NCBI GenBank assembly: GCA_020073145.1
Contig: JAIQFS010000058.1
Coordinates: 1-38,994 of the forward strand
DNA: 38,994 bases
From: Terriglobia bacterium
Lineage (GTDB): Bacteria > Acidobacteriota > Terriglobia > Bryobacterales > Bryobacteraceae
Reading direction: 5' to 3'
The notes beneath the pieces were generated by a model. It was not told the origin of the DNA. It ran no database searches and worked only from the letters and a program-made list of their open reading frames with translations. Position 1 is the first letter of the stretch. Every line of letters starts with the position of its first letter. Of this stretch, positions 6,878-15,903 are shown piece after piece. The position numbers and the translations under genes are program-made.

Positions 6878-9800
6878 TCAGAACGAGAAGCGGGCGATGA
6901 TCGTGCCCGTGCGTCCTTGCAGGAAAGGCGCGTTGGCTGCGAGGTTTCCGCTGCCCGGCGTGAAGTAGGCGTTGATGACTCCAAATCCGCCGGTGTAGAT
7001 GGTGCCGGCCCCGGCGCCCTTTTGCGGCGCGTTCTGCGGATTCGCCGTGCTGGGAGCGGGCATGATGGTCCGGTTGAGAATGTTCACGAATTCGCCGCGG
7101 ATGAACAGGTTATACCGGCCATCCTTGCCGAAACGGATATTCCGGCCGATGCTGGCGTTCTCGGACGGCGTGCGGGGCGCTCGGAAGTCCTTGTAGTACA
7201 CAATGGGCGGGTTTGCGCCAAACACGGGCGGGCCTGCTGCCGGGCACACCGAATTGACGTTGCAGTTCGAGGCGATGGTGCCGTTTGGTAGGGTCTGCGT
7301 CCAAGCCTTCGGATTGAGCACCTGCGTGTAATACGGATTGTAGGTGCTGTGATCGTTGAGGTTCACGCCCGTCGTATACAACGGCTGGCCCGGAACCCGA
7401 GCATCCTCGCTGGGGAGGTAATTCAAGGTGGTGCTGATCGGGGGCGCCAGGAATGCGCCGCTCTGGTAATTGGAGAACCAGCCAACCTGCCAGTCCTTGA
7501 CCAGGGTATTGGCAACTTTGGGCAGGGCCGCGAACTTGGGCACGATGTAGACGATGTTGAAGTTCAGATTGACCGGCGGAATCTGCTGGAGCATCCACAC
7601 CGCGGATTGGGGGTTGAAGAAGTCCTGGGATGCGGGACGAGTGAAGCCCTGGGCCCAGGTGAAGTTGACGTTGGCCTGTAGGCCGTGCGAGACGCGCTTA
7701 TTCACTTTGACTTGAAGAGCGTCGTACTTGGATGCGCCGTTGGCAGACCCGGTGATTCCAAGGTTTCCGAACTGCGGATACGGGTACAGGGCGCTCAGCA
7801 GCGTGTTGTTCTGGGGGAAGCCGGCATAGGGAGTGAAGCCGGGCCTGCCCGCAGATGCCAGCTTCGCCTGCACGGCCGCACTACTGAGCGACTGGCTGAG
7901 GAGGGCCCGATCGCAATCATTTCCCGGCAAGCAGGAACCCGGCGCACCGAACGAATAATTGTAACCCGCGGGACCGGACCCGGGATAGGGATACAAGCCG
8001 AATTGCGCGAAGGCCGCGGGGGAGATCTGGCTCAACATATCCGGGTTCCCTTGTGCCAACCAGGCAGAGCGGTTCCCCACATAGGTAGCCTCTACGTAGA
8101 GATTTGGGGTCACCTCCCGCTGGAAGCCAACTCGGTTGCACGATGGCGCCCGGAGTTGAAATATTCACGAAGGGGTTAACCCCTGCCAGAGGATAGATCC
8201 CATTGGTGCCGACGACACCGCCGGCATTGGCTCCGATGTACTGGTAATTGACACCAAAGCCACCGCGAAACACGGTCTTGGGCGTGATCTGATACGCGGC
8301 GCCGAGCCGCGGCCCGATAGCGTAGGGATAAGCGGCCTGGTAGAAATCGCAATTGCAAGTGCTGGCGAACCGCGTCGCCCCCAGCCGGCCGCCGGCGTTC
8401 GGGTTCGCCGCGGTCGGGTCCAACTGCCCAAAGCGCCCATACTGCTCGTGATACGGAGTGTTGTAGTCCCACCGCAGGCCGTAATCCAGGGTCAGCTTGC
8501 GGGTCACTTTCCAGGAATCTTGCAAGAACAATCCCCACGTCTGGTTCCCGACCCGATAGTTCCGGTTCGGGCCCTGCGTGGTGCCGTTATAATCGCCGAG
8601 CAGAAAACTGGCGTATCCGAAGCCTTGGGAGAACCCGCCAAAACCGACGGTCGGATTTTCGGGCAACGAGGTGGGACCGGTGCCGGTGGCCAGCGTGACC
8701 AGGGAAATATTGCCGGTGTAGTTCTGTTCCAGGTACAATTCCGCGCCGGTTTTAAAGGTGTGGTTGCCCTTCACCCAGGTCGCGGTGGCGTTGAAGCTGG
8801 GCTTCTCTTCGTAATTCTGCGACTGGCCTGCGCCAGGTCCGAGTTGCTGCATGCCGCCATACCCGCCACAGCCCGTGGAGGCCCCAAAAAGGGCCGGCGC
8901 CGTGCACATTCCGGTGATCACCGGGAAGTTGCGGTGGATGAGAAAGCCGTTGAGCCCGATGGAGGTGGGATCAAAAGTCAGGTTTGGCGCCCGGTCGCTG
9001 AAACTGGTGTAGTAATAGCCGGCCCCCGCATGGAACAGCAGGGTCGGGGTGAGCGTGCGGTCGTAGTTCACCCGAACGGTGGTGCTGGGAATGAAGGTGC
9101 CACGGTATTGCCCGATCGCGAGCGGCAGACCGTCCGCCGCTCCCAGGGGGACGGAGACTTGCGATTCCGTATTGATCCTCGACCAATAGAACGACAACTT
9201 GTCCTTGGGCGAGATGATCTGGTCAATCTTCAGCGACGGAATGGCGGAGTATCGATTTCCCGGGACAGTCCCCAGGTAGTTGCCAATGAGATTGGCGTTC
9301 TGAGCGCTGGGAAACAGCTTCTGAATCGCCAGGCTCGTCGAATTGAACATGCTCGCGGGAACGACATTGTTCGAAAACGGATTGGCGTAGGCGCGGCCAT
9401 TGGCCGGGTTGACAGCGCGGCTCGTGGGATCGTAGATTTCGTTAGCGTACACGGGGCGGCCGAGTGCATCCGTATAGTTGGGCTGGCCCGCGTTGGGCTG
9501 GCCCTGCGGAATGACTCCACCCAAGGGCCCTTGCGTAATGCCCTGGGCCGCGCAAAAGCTGCAATCGCCATTGGGCGAAATATGAGAGAAGTTGCCGCCT
9601 AAATAGTCGGCCGTCGGCACCGTGTCGGTGAAACTGTACAGGTTGGTTTCGAGGTACTCTTCATACGCGAAGAAGAAGAAAGTGCGGTCTTTCCCGTTAT
9701 AGATTTTGGGGATGCTGATGGGGCCGCCCATGGTGCCGCCGAAATCGTTGCGGCGGTTGCGGGGCCGGAACTTGGAGCCATCGCCGCCGCCTGCGCCGCC

Positions 9801-10643
9801 GCTGATGCTGAAGGGCTGGCCGGAATTCAGGTCTTCATTGACGAAGTACTCGAACGCAGAACCGTGATATTGATTGGTGCCGGACTTCATGGTCATGTTG
9901 ATGACCACGCTGCCGGCCTGGCCGAATTCGGGGGCGTAGTTACTGGTCTGGTAGGCGACTTCCTGAATCGCGTCCGCGTTCGGCTGCGCCATCTGCAGAT
10001 AGGTGTACGCGTTGAACATGCGGGAAGTCGCATCCTGGCCTTCAATCCGCATGGTCTCGCTGAGAACGAATCCGCCACCCAAACCATTGAGCACGAATGG
10101 GGCGGTGCCGCTCACATAACCGCTCACGCCGGGAAGCGTGAGGAGCACGTTGTAGGGATTCCGGACGCCGGTGGTGCCGGAATTGGTGGTGCCGATCCCC
10201 AGCAGCGGCAGATCCTGCATTTGTTCGAGCGTGACGTTGGTGGAATTCTCACCAGTTTCGGTCTTCAGCAAGGTCGCCTGGGCCTCGACGGTCACGGTTT
10301 CCGTAGCGGTGCCCACTTGCAGGGGAATGTCTTCTCTCAAGACCTGCGTCGCCACTAAAGCGAAGTTGGTGTGGGTGTAGGTCTTGAACCCCGGAGCCGT
10401 CGCCGTCAGCGTATAATTACCGACCGGCAAGTTCGGGACCGCGTAATTGCCAGTTGACGTGGACGCCCCCTGGTAAAGCGCGCCTGTATCCACGCTCTTG
10501 ACTTGCACCGTCGCTCCGGCAATTGCCAGCCCCGACGGATCTGTGATCGCTCCTGTTACGGTTGCGGTACTGCCCTGGCCGAATGCCAGCGGTGCCGCGA
10601 TAGCAAGAAACCCAATTACTCGCAGAGACCAACCTATACGCAC
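6878..10643 (-). pseudogene. Oar-like TonB-dependent receptor, interrupted by one frameshift
   Basis: The two frames 10643-7917 and 8113-6878 together encode one outer-membrane receptor of about 1250 residues, the normal size for acidobacterial Oar-like proteins. In order they contain a signal peptide (to about residue 22), a carboxypeptidase-like regulatory domain (about 25-105, GAITDPSGLAIAGATV), a plug-like region and the beta-barrel, ending in a terminal Phe (RFSF). Near 8120-8145 the reading changes frame: the first frame gives nonsense after GAIVQPSW, while the second frame supplies the conserved FQREVTPNLYVEATYVGNR. The shift corresponds to one extra base or two missing bases. The start is a GTG with AGGAGGG about 8 bases upstream. 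Everything after the break is intact, so this is either a recent mutation or a sequencing error. Confidence 0.85.
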
Positions 10644-10735
10644 AATACAACCCTCCTGAAACTATCTTTAAAAAAGAATTTGTTCCCTAAAGCATAGGAC
10701 CCGACAAAAGTTTCCCGGGTACACAACGTGTGACG

Positions 10736-10764
10736 ATTCTACTCTCCCGCTATCCAAGTGTCAA
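10736..10764 (-). promoter_or_regulatory. Near-consensus sigma-70 promoter of the TonB receptor gene
   Basis: On the minus strand TTGACA (10764-10759) is followed after exactly 17 bases by TAGAAT (10741-10736). This predicts transcription from about 10729 and a leader of about 86 bases ending in a good Shine-Dalgarno sequence. A short dyad CACA-CGT-TGTG lies at the predicted start point. Confidence 0.8.
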
Positions 10765-10797
10765 GAGTTGCCATGTTACGTATGTCGTTCGGGGACG

Positions 10798-11676
10798 TCA
10801 CCGGACGCGGCTGGCTTCGCCGTCGGCCAGCGCCAGTTCGGTGAGGCACAAGCCATCTGTGGTAATTCGCGACGGAAACCGCTCTTTGAGCAGTTCGTCG
10901 TGAATCGGGATGATTCGGCGTATGTCACCATCCACGCCCTTCACCATCTCGCCAGTAGTCATCAGGAGGTTGAACTGGCTGCCGCTGGCGAAGCCGACGG
11001 GGATGTATTCGGGGTCGTTGGCATCGTGGCCGCGCAGATTCTCCTGGGTATAAACCAGGTCCCCGGCGAAAATCCAGTTGTCCTTGGAATGGGGCGTTCC
11101 GTCGTTTCGCACCCGGACATACATGGAGCCGTAGGTATGGGTGTCGAAGGCGGCATGAAGATCGACGCCGGGCAGCAAGTCCTGGCGATCGCCATTGACG
11201 CAGACCAGCCGCCCTTGCCGCGCCAGATCGACGGTGCGCAGAATGTCCGCCGGGTCGATTCCCAGCATCAGCCAGCGGAAGCGGCGCTCCAGTGACAGGG
11301 TCCACACCCACTTGGACAACTCGCGTTCCTGAATATAAAACGTAGCGTTGGGAAAGTCCTCGATGTTTCCCATGTGATCGAAGTGCGAGTGCGTCAGGAA
11401 GACCGTGGAGACGTCCTCCGGCGTGACCCCGCATTCCGCCAGGACCGGGCGGGGGGCATGCCAGTCGCGCGCCCCATACGCGGTGGCCAGCACCGCGCCG
11501 TAGGCTTTGTGGTTGTAGCCCACGTCCACCATGGCCACGTGTCCCTCGCCCTTGATGAGGACATAGCAATAGGGCAGCCGGCGGGTTCCCTGATTGTGCG
11601 CGCCGTACACCAGCCCGCTCAGCGGATAATCCGGCACGTGCGCGAATTCCAGAACCCAGATCGAGTACTTGCTCAT
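10798..11676 (-). CDS. Metallo-beta-lactamase-fold hydrolase, N-acyl-homoserine lactonase-like
   Basis: 292 residues without a signal peptide. The zinc motif HSHFDH (H96, H98, D100, H101) is complete, followed by H180, D206 (FAGDLVY) and H259 (IPIHDE), all the ligands expected of a di-zinc MBL hydrolase. The layout is closest to AiiA/AttM-type lactonases, which open lactone rings. Whether the substrate is a quorum signal or a catabolic lactone cannot be told; its place as last gene of a catabolic operon favours the latter. The start is the ATG at 11676, which overlaps the upstream stop (ATGA) and has GGAGAG just before it; a longer frame to 11703 is less likely. Confidence 0.85.
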   Translation of the reverse strand: MSKYSIWVLEFAHVPDYPLSGLVYGAHNQGTRRLPYCYVLIKGEGHVAMVDVGYNHKAYGAVLATAYGARDWHAPRPVLAECGVTPEDVSTVFLTHSHFDHMGNIEDFPNATFYIQERELSKWVWTLSLERRFRWLMLGIDPADILRTVDLARQGRLVCVNGDRQDLLPGVDLHAAFDTHTYGSMYVRVRNDGTPHSKDNWIFAGDLVYTQENLRGHDANDPEYIPVGFASGSQFNLLMTTGEMVKGVDGDIRRIIPIHDELLKERFPSRITTDGLCLTELALADGEASRVR

Positions 11677-12098
11677 TCGTCTCTCCGCCTCGCTCCGCAG
11701 CATCCCTGCTGGAACTCCACCATTTCAAAGCCCGGCAACTCGCGCGCCGCCCCTTGGAGCTGCGCGTAGGCCCGGCGCAGCGGCACGAGCATCGGATCGA
11801 TCGCGACGCTCAGGCGGGCCGCACGGAGTGCGCTGCCGATTTCCTCCGTGGCTTGCATCAGGTGATGGTGATGCCGCTCGGTCCGGGCCGTGACCCGCGC
11901 GCGCCGGACTTGCCCGGCCGCGCCTCCGTACAATTCCTCAGCCGCGGCCAGCATGGGATGCCGCGGCAATTCGCTCTTGGCCCCCGCCGCTTCCAACACC
12001 AGCAGGCCCGCCAGTTGGGAGGCCACCTGGCGCAGGTCTTCGAAGCACGGGCGCGTTTCCAGGATATAGGCGACGGTGGCGTCATCCAGTTCGGGCAT
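11673..12098 (-). CDS. Conserved-looking cytoplasmic protein of unknown function
   Basis: 141 residues from the ATG at 12098, five bases after the aldehyde dehydrogenase stop. It is mostly helical with no membrane segment. It contains a His-rich stretch (ERHHHHLMQATEEIG) and ends in a Cys pair and a basic/acidic tail (CCGARRRDE). The His cluster and the terminal cysteines could bind a metal, but this is speculation. It is coupled to the lactonase-like gene by a 4-base overlap, so its function probably belongs to the same pathway. No family recognised. Confidence 0.65.
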   Translation of the reverse strand: MPELDDATVAYILETRPCFEDLRQVASQLAGLLVLEAAGAKSELPRHPMLAAAEELYGGAAGQVRRARVTARTERHHHHLMQATEEIGSALRAARLSVAIDPMLVPLRRAYAQLQGAARELPGFEMVEFQQGCCGARRRDE

Positions 12099-12103
12099 AG
12101 GCT

Positions 12104-13582
12104 TTAGCGCAGCACAAAGGGGTTCGGGCTGTTGCCCGAGATATCGATCCACACGCTTTTGGTTTGCAGGTATTCGCGGATGGCTTCGGAGCCGCTCTCG
12201 CGCCCGATCCCGGAACGCTTATACCCGCCGAACGGGGACATGTAGCTGACGGCGCGATAGGTGTTGACCCAGACGGTGCCCGCTTCCAGCCGCTCCGACA
12301 TCATTAGAGCGCGGCGGATGCTGGTGGTCCACACGCCCGCGGCGAGGCCGTAGACGGTGCTGTTGGCCACGCCCACGGCTTCGTCCTCATCCTCGAAGGG
12401 AATGATGGACAGCACCGGCCCGAAGACTTCTTCATTGGCGATGCGCATGCGCGGCGCCACGCCGGTGAAGACGGTGGGCTCGACGAACCAGCCCGATCCG
12501 CATTCGGGACGTTCGGCGGGACCGCCGCCCAGGCGGCATTCCGCGCCCTCTGTCTTGGCGATGCGGATGTAGTCGAGAATCTTCTCGTATTGAGGGCGCG
12601 TGGTGACCGGGCCGACCTGCGTCGATAATTCGAGCGGATTGCCCATGCGTGCGGTCTTGGCCAAGGCCAGCAGGCGTTCGACGAACTCGTCGTGAATGGG
12701 GCGGTGGAGGAGCGCACGCGAGCCGGCGATGCAGGTCTGGCCGGTGGCGGCGAAAATGCCGGAGACCACTCCCTTGACGGCGGAATCGAGATCGGCGTCG
12801 TCGAATACGATGTTGGCGGATTTACCGCCGAGTTCTAGCGTGACCGGCTTGATGCCGCGCGCGGCCATCTGGTAGACCTGCTCGCCGGTGCGGTCGCCCC
12901 CGGTGAACGCTACCTTGGCAACGTCGCGATGCGTCACCAGCGGCTCGCCGACTTCATTGCCGTAGCCGGTGATGATGTTGACCACGCCCTTGGGAAAACC
13001 GGCCTTCTCAAACAGAGCGCCGAACTCGAGCGCCGACACGGAAGAGTATTCCGAGGGTTTCCAGACCACGGTATTGCCGGCCGCTAGCGCCGGAGCGAGC
13101 TTCCAGGCGGCCAGCAACAGGGGCGAATTCCACGGCGTGATAGCGGCGATGACCCCGAGCGGCTCCTCGCGCGTGAAGTTGAATACGCCCGGTTTGTCAA
13201 TGGGAATGACGCGGCCCTCGATCTTGTCCGCCAGGCCGCCGAAGTAGTAAAACCACTGTGGGATGTAATTCAACTGAGCGCGCATTTCGGCGAACAATTT
13301 GCCGTTGTCCGTGGTTTCGATGGTGGCCAGCCGGTCGGCGTCGGCGGCAATCAAATCGCCCAGCTTGCGGAGGAGCGCGCCGCGCGCGGTGGCGGTAAGT
13401 TTGCGCCAATCGCCGTCGTAAAAGGCCGTCTTGGCCGCACCCACCGCGCGGTCCACGTCTTCTTTCGTCCCCCGCGGAACCAGCGCCCACGGCTGCGCGG
13501 TAAACGGGTTCACGGATTCAAACCATGCGCCGCCCGCGGGATCGACCCAGGCTCCGCCCATCAGCATTTGATATTTGTTCAT
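12104..13582 (-). CDS. NAD(P)-dependent aldehyde dehydrogenase
   Basis: 492 residues, the standard length of the ALDH superfamily. The catalytic cysteine is C284 in GQTCIAGSR, the general base E250 in TLELGGKS, and N151 lies in ITPWNSP. The cofactor-binding lysine lies in VVWKPSEYS. It oxidises an aldehyde to an acid, or to an acyl product, in the cytoplasm. The motif around residues 226-233 (FTGGDRTG) differs from the more common FTGS form. It begins inside the stop codon of the MmgE/PrpD gene (4-base overlap). Next to a 3-hydroxyisobutyrate dehydrogenase-type enzyme it is a natural candidate to oxidise the semialdehyde made by that enzyme. Confidence 0.93.
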   Translation of the reverse strand: MNKYQMLMGGAWVDPAGGAWFESVNPFTAQPWALVPRGTKEDVDRAVGAAKTAFYDGDWRKLTATARGALLRKLGDLIAADADRLATIETTDNGKLFAEMRAQLNYIPQWFYYFGGLADKIEGRVIPIDKPGVFNFTREEPLGVIAAITPWNSPLLLAAWKLAPALAAGNTVVWKPSEYSSVSALEFGALFEKAGFPKGVVNIITGYGNEVGEPLVTHRDVAKVAFTGGDRTGEQVYQMAARGIKPVTLELGGKSANIVFDDADLDSAVKGVVSGIFAATGQTCIAGSRALLHRPIHDEFVERLLALAKTARMGNPLELSTQVGPVTTRPQYEKILDYIRIAKTEGAECRLGGGPAERPECGSGWFVEPTVFTGVAPRMRIANEEVFGPVLSIIPFEDEDEAVGVANSTVYGLAAGVWTTSIRRALMMSERLEAGTVWVNTYRAVSYMSPFGGYKRSGIGRESGSEAIREYLQTKSVWIDISGNSPNPFVLR

Positions 13583-14901
13583 GTCGATAAGAGGGCAGCC
13601 AGCGTCCCCACGTCGTCCAGTTCTTCCAGCCGGCCGATGGTCTCTTCGATGCGGTCCGCGGCCGGGCCGGCGGCCGAGCGAAAGCGCGCCCGAATTTCGC
13701 CGGGCGCGGCAGGCACCACATCGTCCATCCGGCGACGGAGACTCCGGCCGTCGCGCAGAGTGACGATGACCTCAGCCCCTTGCGCGCCCGGATAGGCCGC
13801 GGTGAAGGCATCATCGGTTTCCAGACGGGTGAGCCCGGCCAGCCGCACGATCTCGGGATCGGAAAGCAGCCGGTAGTTGGCTTCTTCAATGATTCCGCGC
13901 GCGAGTGTGGCGGCCACGCAGTACTGGATGCTCATCTTGGCCTGCAGGACGCGATCGAACGGGCCCACGAAATCGCATCCCGGATAGCCCACGGCGGCAG
14001 CGGAAGCTTTCACCGCGATCGCCGCCACAGTCGCGCTTTCCACTTGAGGCGCCAGCGCCAACGCCGCCTGGCACGCGGTCTGCGCGTAATTGCAGGCGGG
14101 CGCGGGCTTGTAATAGACCGAGAGGATTTCGAGCGGCTTGCCCGAGAAGGGCGTCACTGCGGAAATGCGCTCCGCCCGATTCAGGCCGGCGAACAATCCG
14201 GCGCGCCCGTCCAGCGCGCCTTCCGAGGCGAACGCTCCCAGTTCCGCCAATTCCACCGCGGTCACCGCGCTGCGCGCCGCAAAGCCGGGGTGAAAAAACA
14301 TCTCGTCGCCGCCGCAATACGGCCATTCGTTCAGGCCGGCGGTGGTATTGGCCGCCAACCCCAGGGCGCTGACCGACGCATCCTCGCCAAGATCCAACAA
14401 CCGGCTGCCCGCGATCGCTCCGCCCAGCGGCCCGGTGATGCCGGTGGGCCGGAAATGGCTGATGATCTCCTGGTCCATCAAGGCCCGGCCGACGGCTGCG
14501 CCGATCTCGTACCCGCAGACGGCGCCCACAATGAAATCGCGGCCGGTTGCCTTGTTCTGTTGGGCAAGAGCGAGCAGCGTGGGGAAGAGCACCACCCCCA
14601 GATGGCTGACCGCGCCGGCGTGCATGTCTTCGCGGACCAGTCCGTGTCCGAGCGTCGCGTTGGCGAAGGCGGCTTCGGAGGTCGCCGCCCGGAAGGGCGT
14701 CCCGATGACCGTTGCCGGACCACCCGCCCCGCGGCTCACCATCCGGATGGCCTGGCAGCCCCACGGCAGTTCGCGCGCCTCGAAGGCGCATGACAGAAAA
14801 TCGAGCAGACCGGTTTTGACCTTGGCCAAAACCTCCGGTGGAACCTGGTCAAACGTCATCCGCCGCGCGGCCTGCACCAGTCTTCGGGACAGCGAGGTCA
14901 T
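13579..14901 (-). CDS. MmgE/PrpD family protein
   Basis: 440 residues matching the MmgE/PrpD family (2-methylcitrate dehydratase and cis-aconitate decarboxylase fold). It has an all-helical N-terminal domain (LLDFLSCAFE, ANATLGHGLVREDMHAGAVSHLG near 100-125) and a C-terminal alpha/beta domain starting near 270 (YYKPAPACNYAQTACQA). Members dehydrate or decarboxylate tricarboxylic-type acids; many have no known substrate. It starts four bases after the dehydrogenase gene and overlaps the aldehyde dehydrogenase by four, so it is the centre of the operon. I cannot assign the substrate. Confidence 0.9.
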   Translation of the reverse strand: MTSLSRRLVQAARRMTFDQVPPEVLAKVKTGLLDFLSCAFEARELPWGCQAIRMVSRGAGGPATVIGTPFRAATSEAAFANATLGHGLVREDMHAGAVSHLGVVLFPTLLALAQQNKATGRDFIVGAVCGYEIGAAVGRALMDQEIISHFRPTGITGPLGGAIAGSRLLDLGEDASVSALGLAANTTAGLNEWPYCGGDEMFFHPGFAARSAVTAVELAELGAFASEGALDGRAGLFAGLNRAERISAVTPFSGKPLEILSVYYKPAPACNYAQTACQAALALAPQVESATVAAIAVKASAAAVGYPGCDFVGPFDRVLQAKMSIQYCVAATLARGIIEEANYRLLSDPEIVRLAGLTRLETDDAFTAAYPGAQGAEVIVTLRDGRSLRRRMDDVVPAAPGEIRARFRSAAGPAADRIEETIGRLEELDDVGTLAALLST

Positions 14902-14905
14902 CGTC

Positions 14906-15799
14906 TCACGCGCCGACGCGCACGCCGGCCCACTTCTCCACGCTTTTGACCAGTTCCGTCATATCGGCGTCGGCGCCTTCGCTGGCCGTCGCAATTGACA
15001 GCAGTTGCCGCACCGCGCTTCCCACTACCATGGGAACGCCGAGCGCCTCGGCTTCCTCCATGCACAGCCGGACGTCTTTATTCAGCAGCCCAATGGCAAA
15101 TCCGAAATCGAACGTGCGCGGCAGCACGCACCGGGGAAACTTGTCCTGCGAGGCGCTGTTGCGACCGCTTCCCGCGTTGATCACGTCGATGATCTGCTTG
15201 GGGTCGAGCCCCGCTTTCACGCCCATGACGACGGCCTCGGAGGTGATGGCCATGGCGGTGGCGGAGAGCAGGTTGTTCATCAACTTCATGGTTTGGCCCT
15301 GCCCCGGCCGCTTGCCGACGTGAAACACTTTGCCGATTACCTCCATAACCGGCTTCACCGTGGCGAAGGTGGCGTCATCGCAGGAAAGCATCACCGCCAC
15401 GGTGCCGCGCTCGGCTCCCGCGATCCCGCCGCTGACGGGCCCGTCGACCCCCACAATCCCCTTGGCGGCCAGGCCCTCGGCCACGCGCTTGGCGTAGGTC
15501 GAGCCGGTGGTGGACACATCGATGAAGATCTTGACCCGGGTGCCCTCAATGATGCCTTTCGGCCCCAGCGCGACGGCCTGGACGATGGGCGGCGTGGGCA
15601 GGCTGGCCAGCACGATTTCGGCGGCCGACGCCACGGCCGCAGGCGAATCCGCGCGCTGTGCGCCCTTGGCCATCAGCGGACGCACCGCTTCGTCGCTGGT
15701 GTCGAAGACGGTGAGCGCATAACCCGCGTCGATGAGACGATGCGCCATGCGCCCGCCCATGCGTCCCACTCCGACAAACCCTAACTTCTGTTCCGCCAT
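14906..15799 (-). CDS. NAD(P)-dependent beta-hydroxyacid dehydrogenase (3-hydroxyisobutyrate dehydrogenase family)
   Basis: 297 residues. The N-terminal Rossmann motif is GFVGVGRMGGRMA (7-19). The substrate-binding DGPVSGG is at 119-125, and the catalytic lysine is K172 in GQTMKLMNN. Family members oxidise 3-hydroxy acids (3-hydroxyisobutyrate, tartronate, 6-phosphogluconate) to semialdehydes or keto acids. As first gene of a five-gene minus-strand operon it lies 104 bases from a divergent amidohydrolase gene. Upstream there is a weak GGAGAA and no -10 hexamer at leaderless spacing. Confidence 0.93.
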   Translation of the reverse strand: MAEQKLGFVGVGRMGGRMAHRLIDAGYALTVFDTSDEAVRPLMAKGAQRADSPAAVASAAEIVLASLPTPPIVQAVALGPKGIIEGTRVKIFIDVSTTGSTYAKRVAEGLAAKGIVGVDGPVSGGIAGAERGTVAVMLSCDDATFATVKPVMEVIGKVFHVGKRPGQGQTMKLMNNLLSATAMAITSEAVVMGVKAGLDPKQIIDVINAGSGRNSASQDKFPRCVLPRTFDFGFAIGLLNKDVRLCMEEAEALGVPMVVGSAVRQLLSIATASEGADADMTELVKSVEKWAGVRVGA

Positions 15800-15890
15800 T
15801 TCCGTGGATTCTCCGTGTCGCCGCGTGCGCTCCCTGATCGGAGCGCCTGAAGCATAAAGACGACAGGATATCGTAAACCCGCGTTTCCTG

Positions 15891-15896
15891 TATACT
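15891..15896 (+). promoter_or_regulatory. Putative -10 element (TATACT), near-leaderless start
   Basis: TATACT lies 7 bases before the ATG at 15904; the predicted +1 is base 15903. No Shine-Dalgarno sequence is present and no convincing -35 element. Confidence 0.5.
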
Positions 15897-15903
15897 TCGG
15901 GGC

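Noticed and set aside
8100-8170. Programmed ribosomal frameshift in the TonB receptor
   Set aside because: No slippery heptamer or convincing downstream pseudoknot is seen, and Oar-like receptors do not normally use frameshifting. Mutation or sequence error is simpler.
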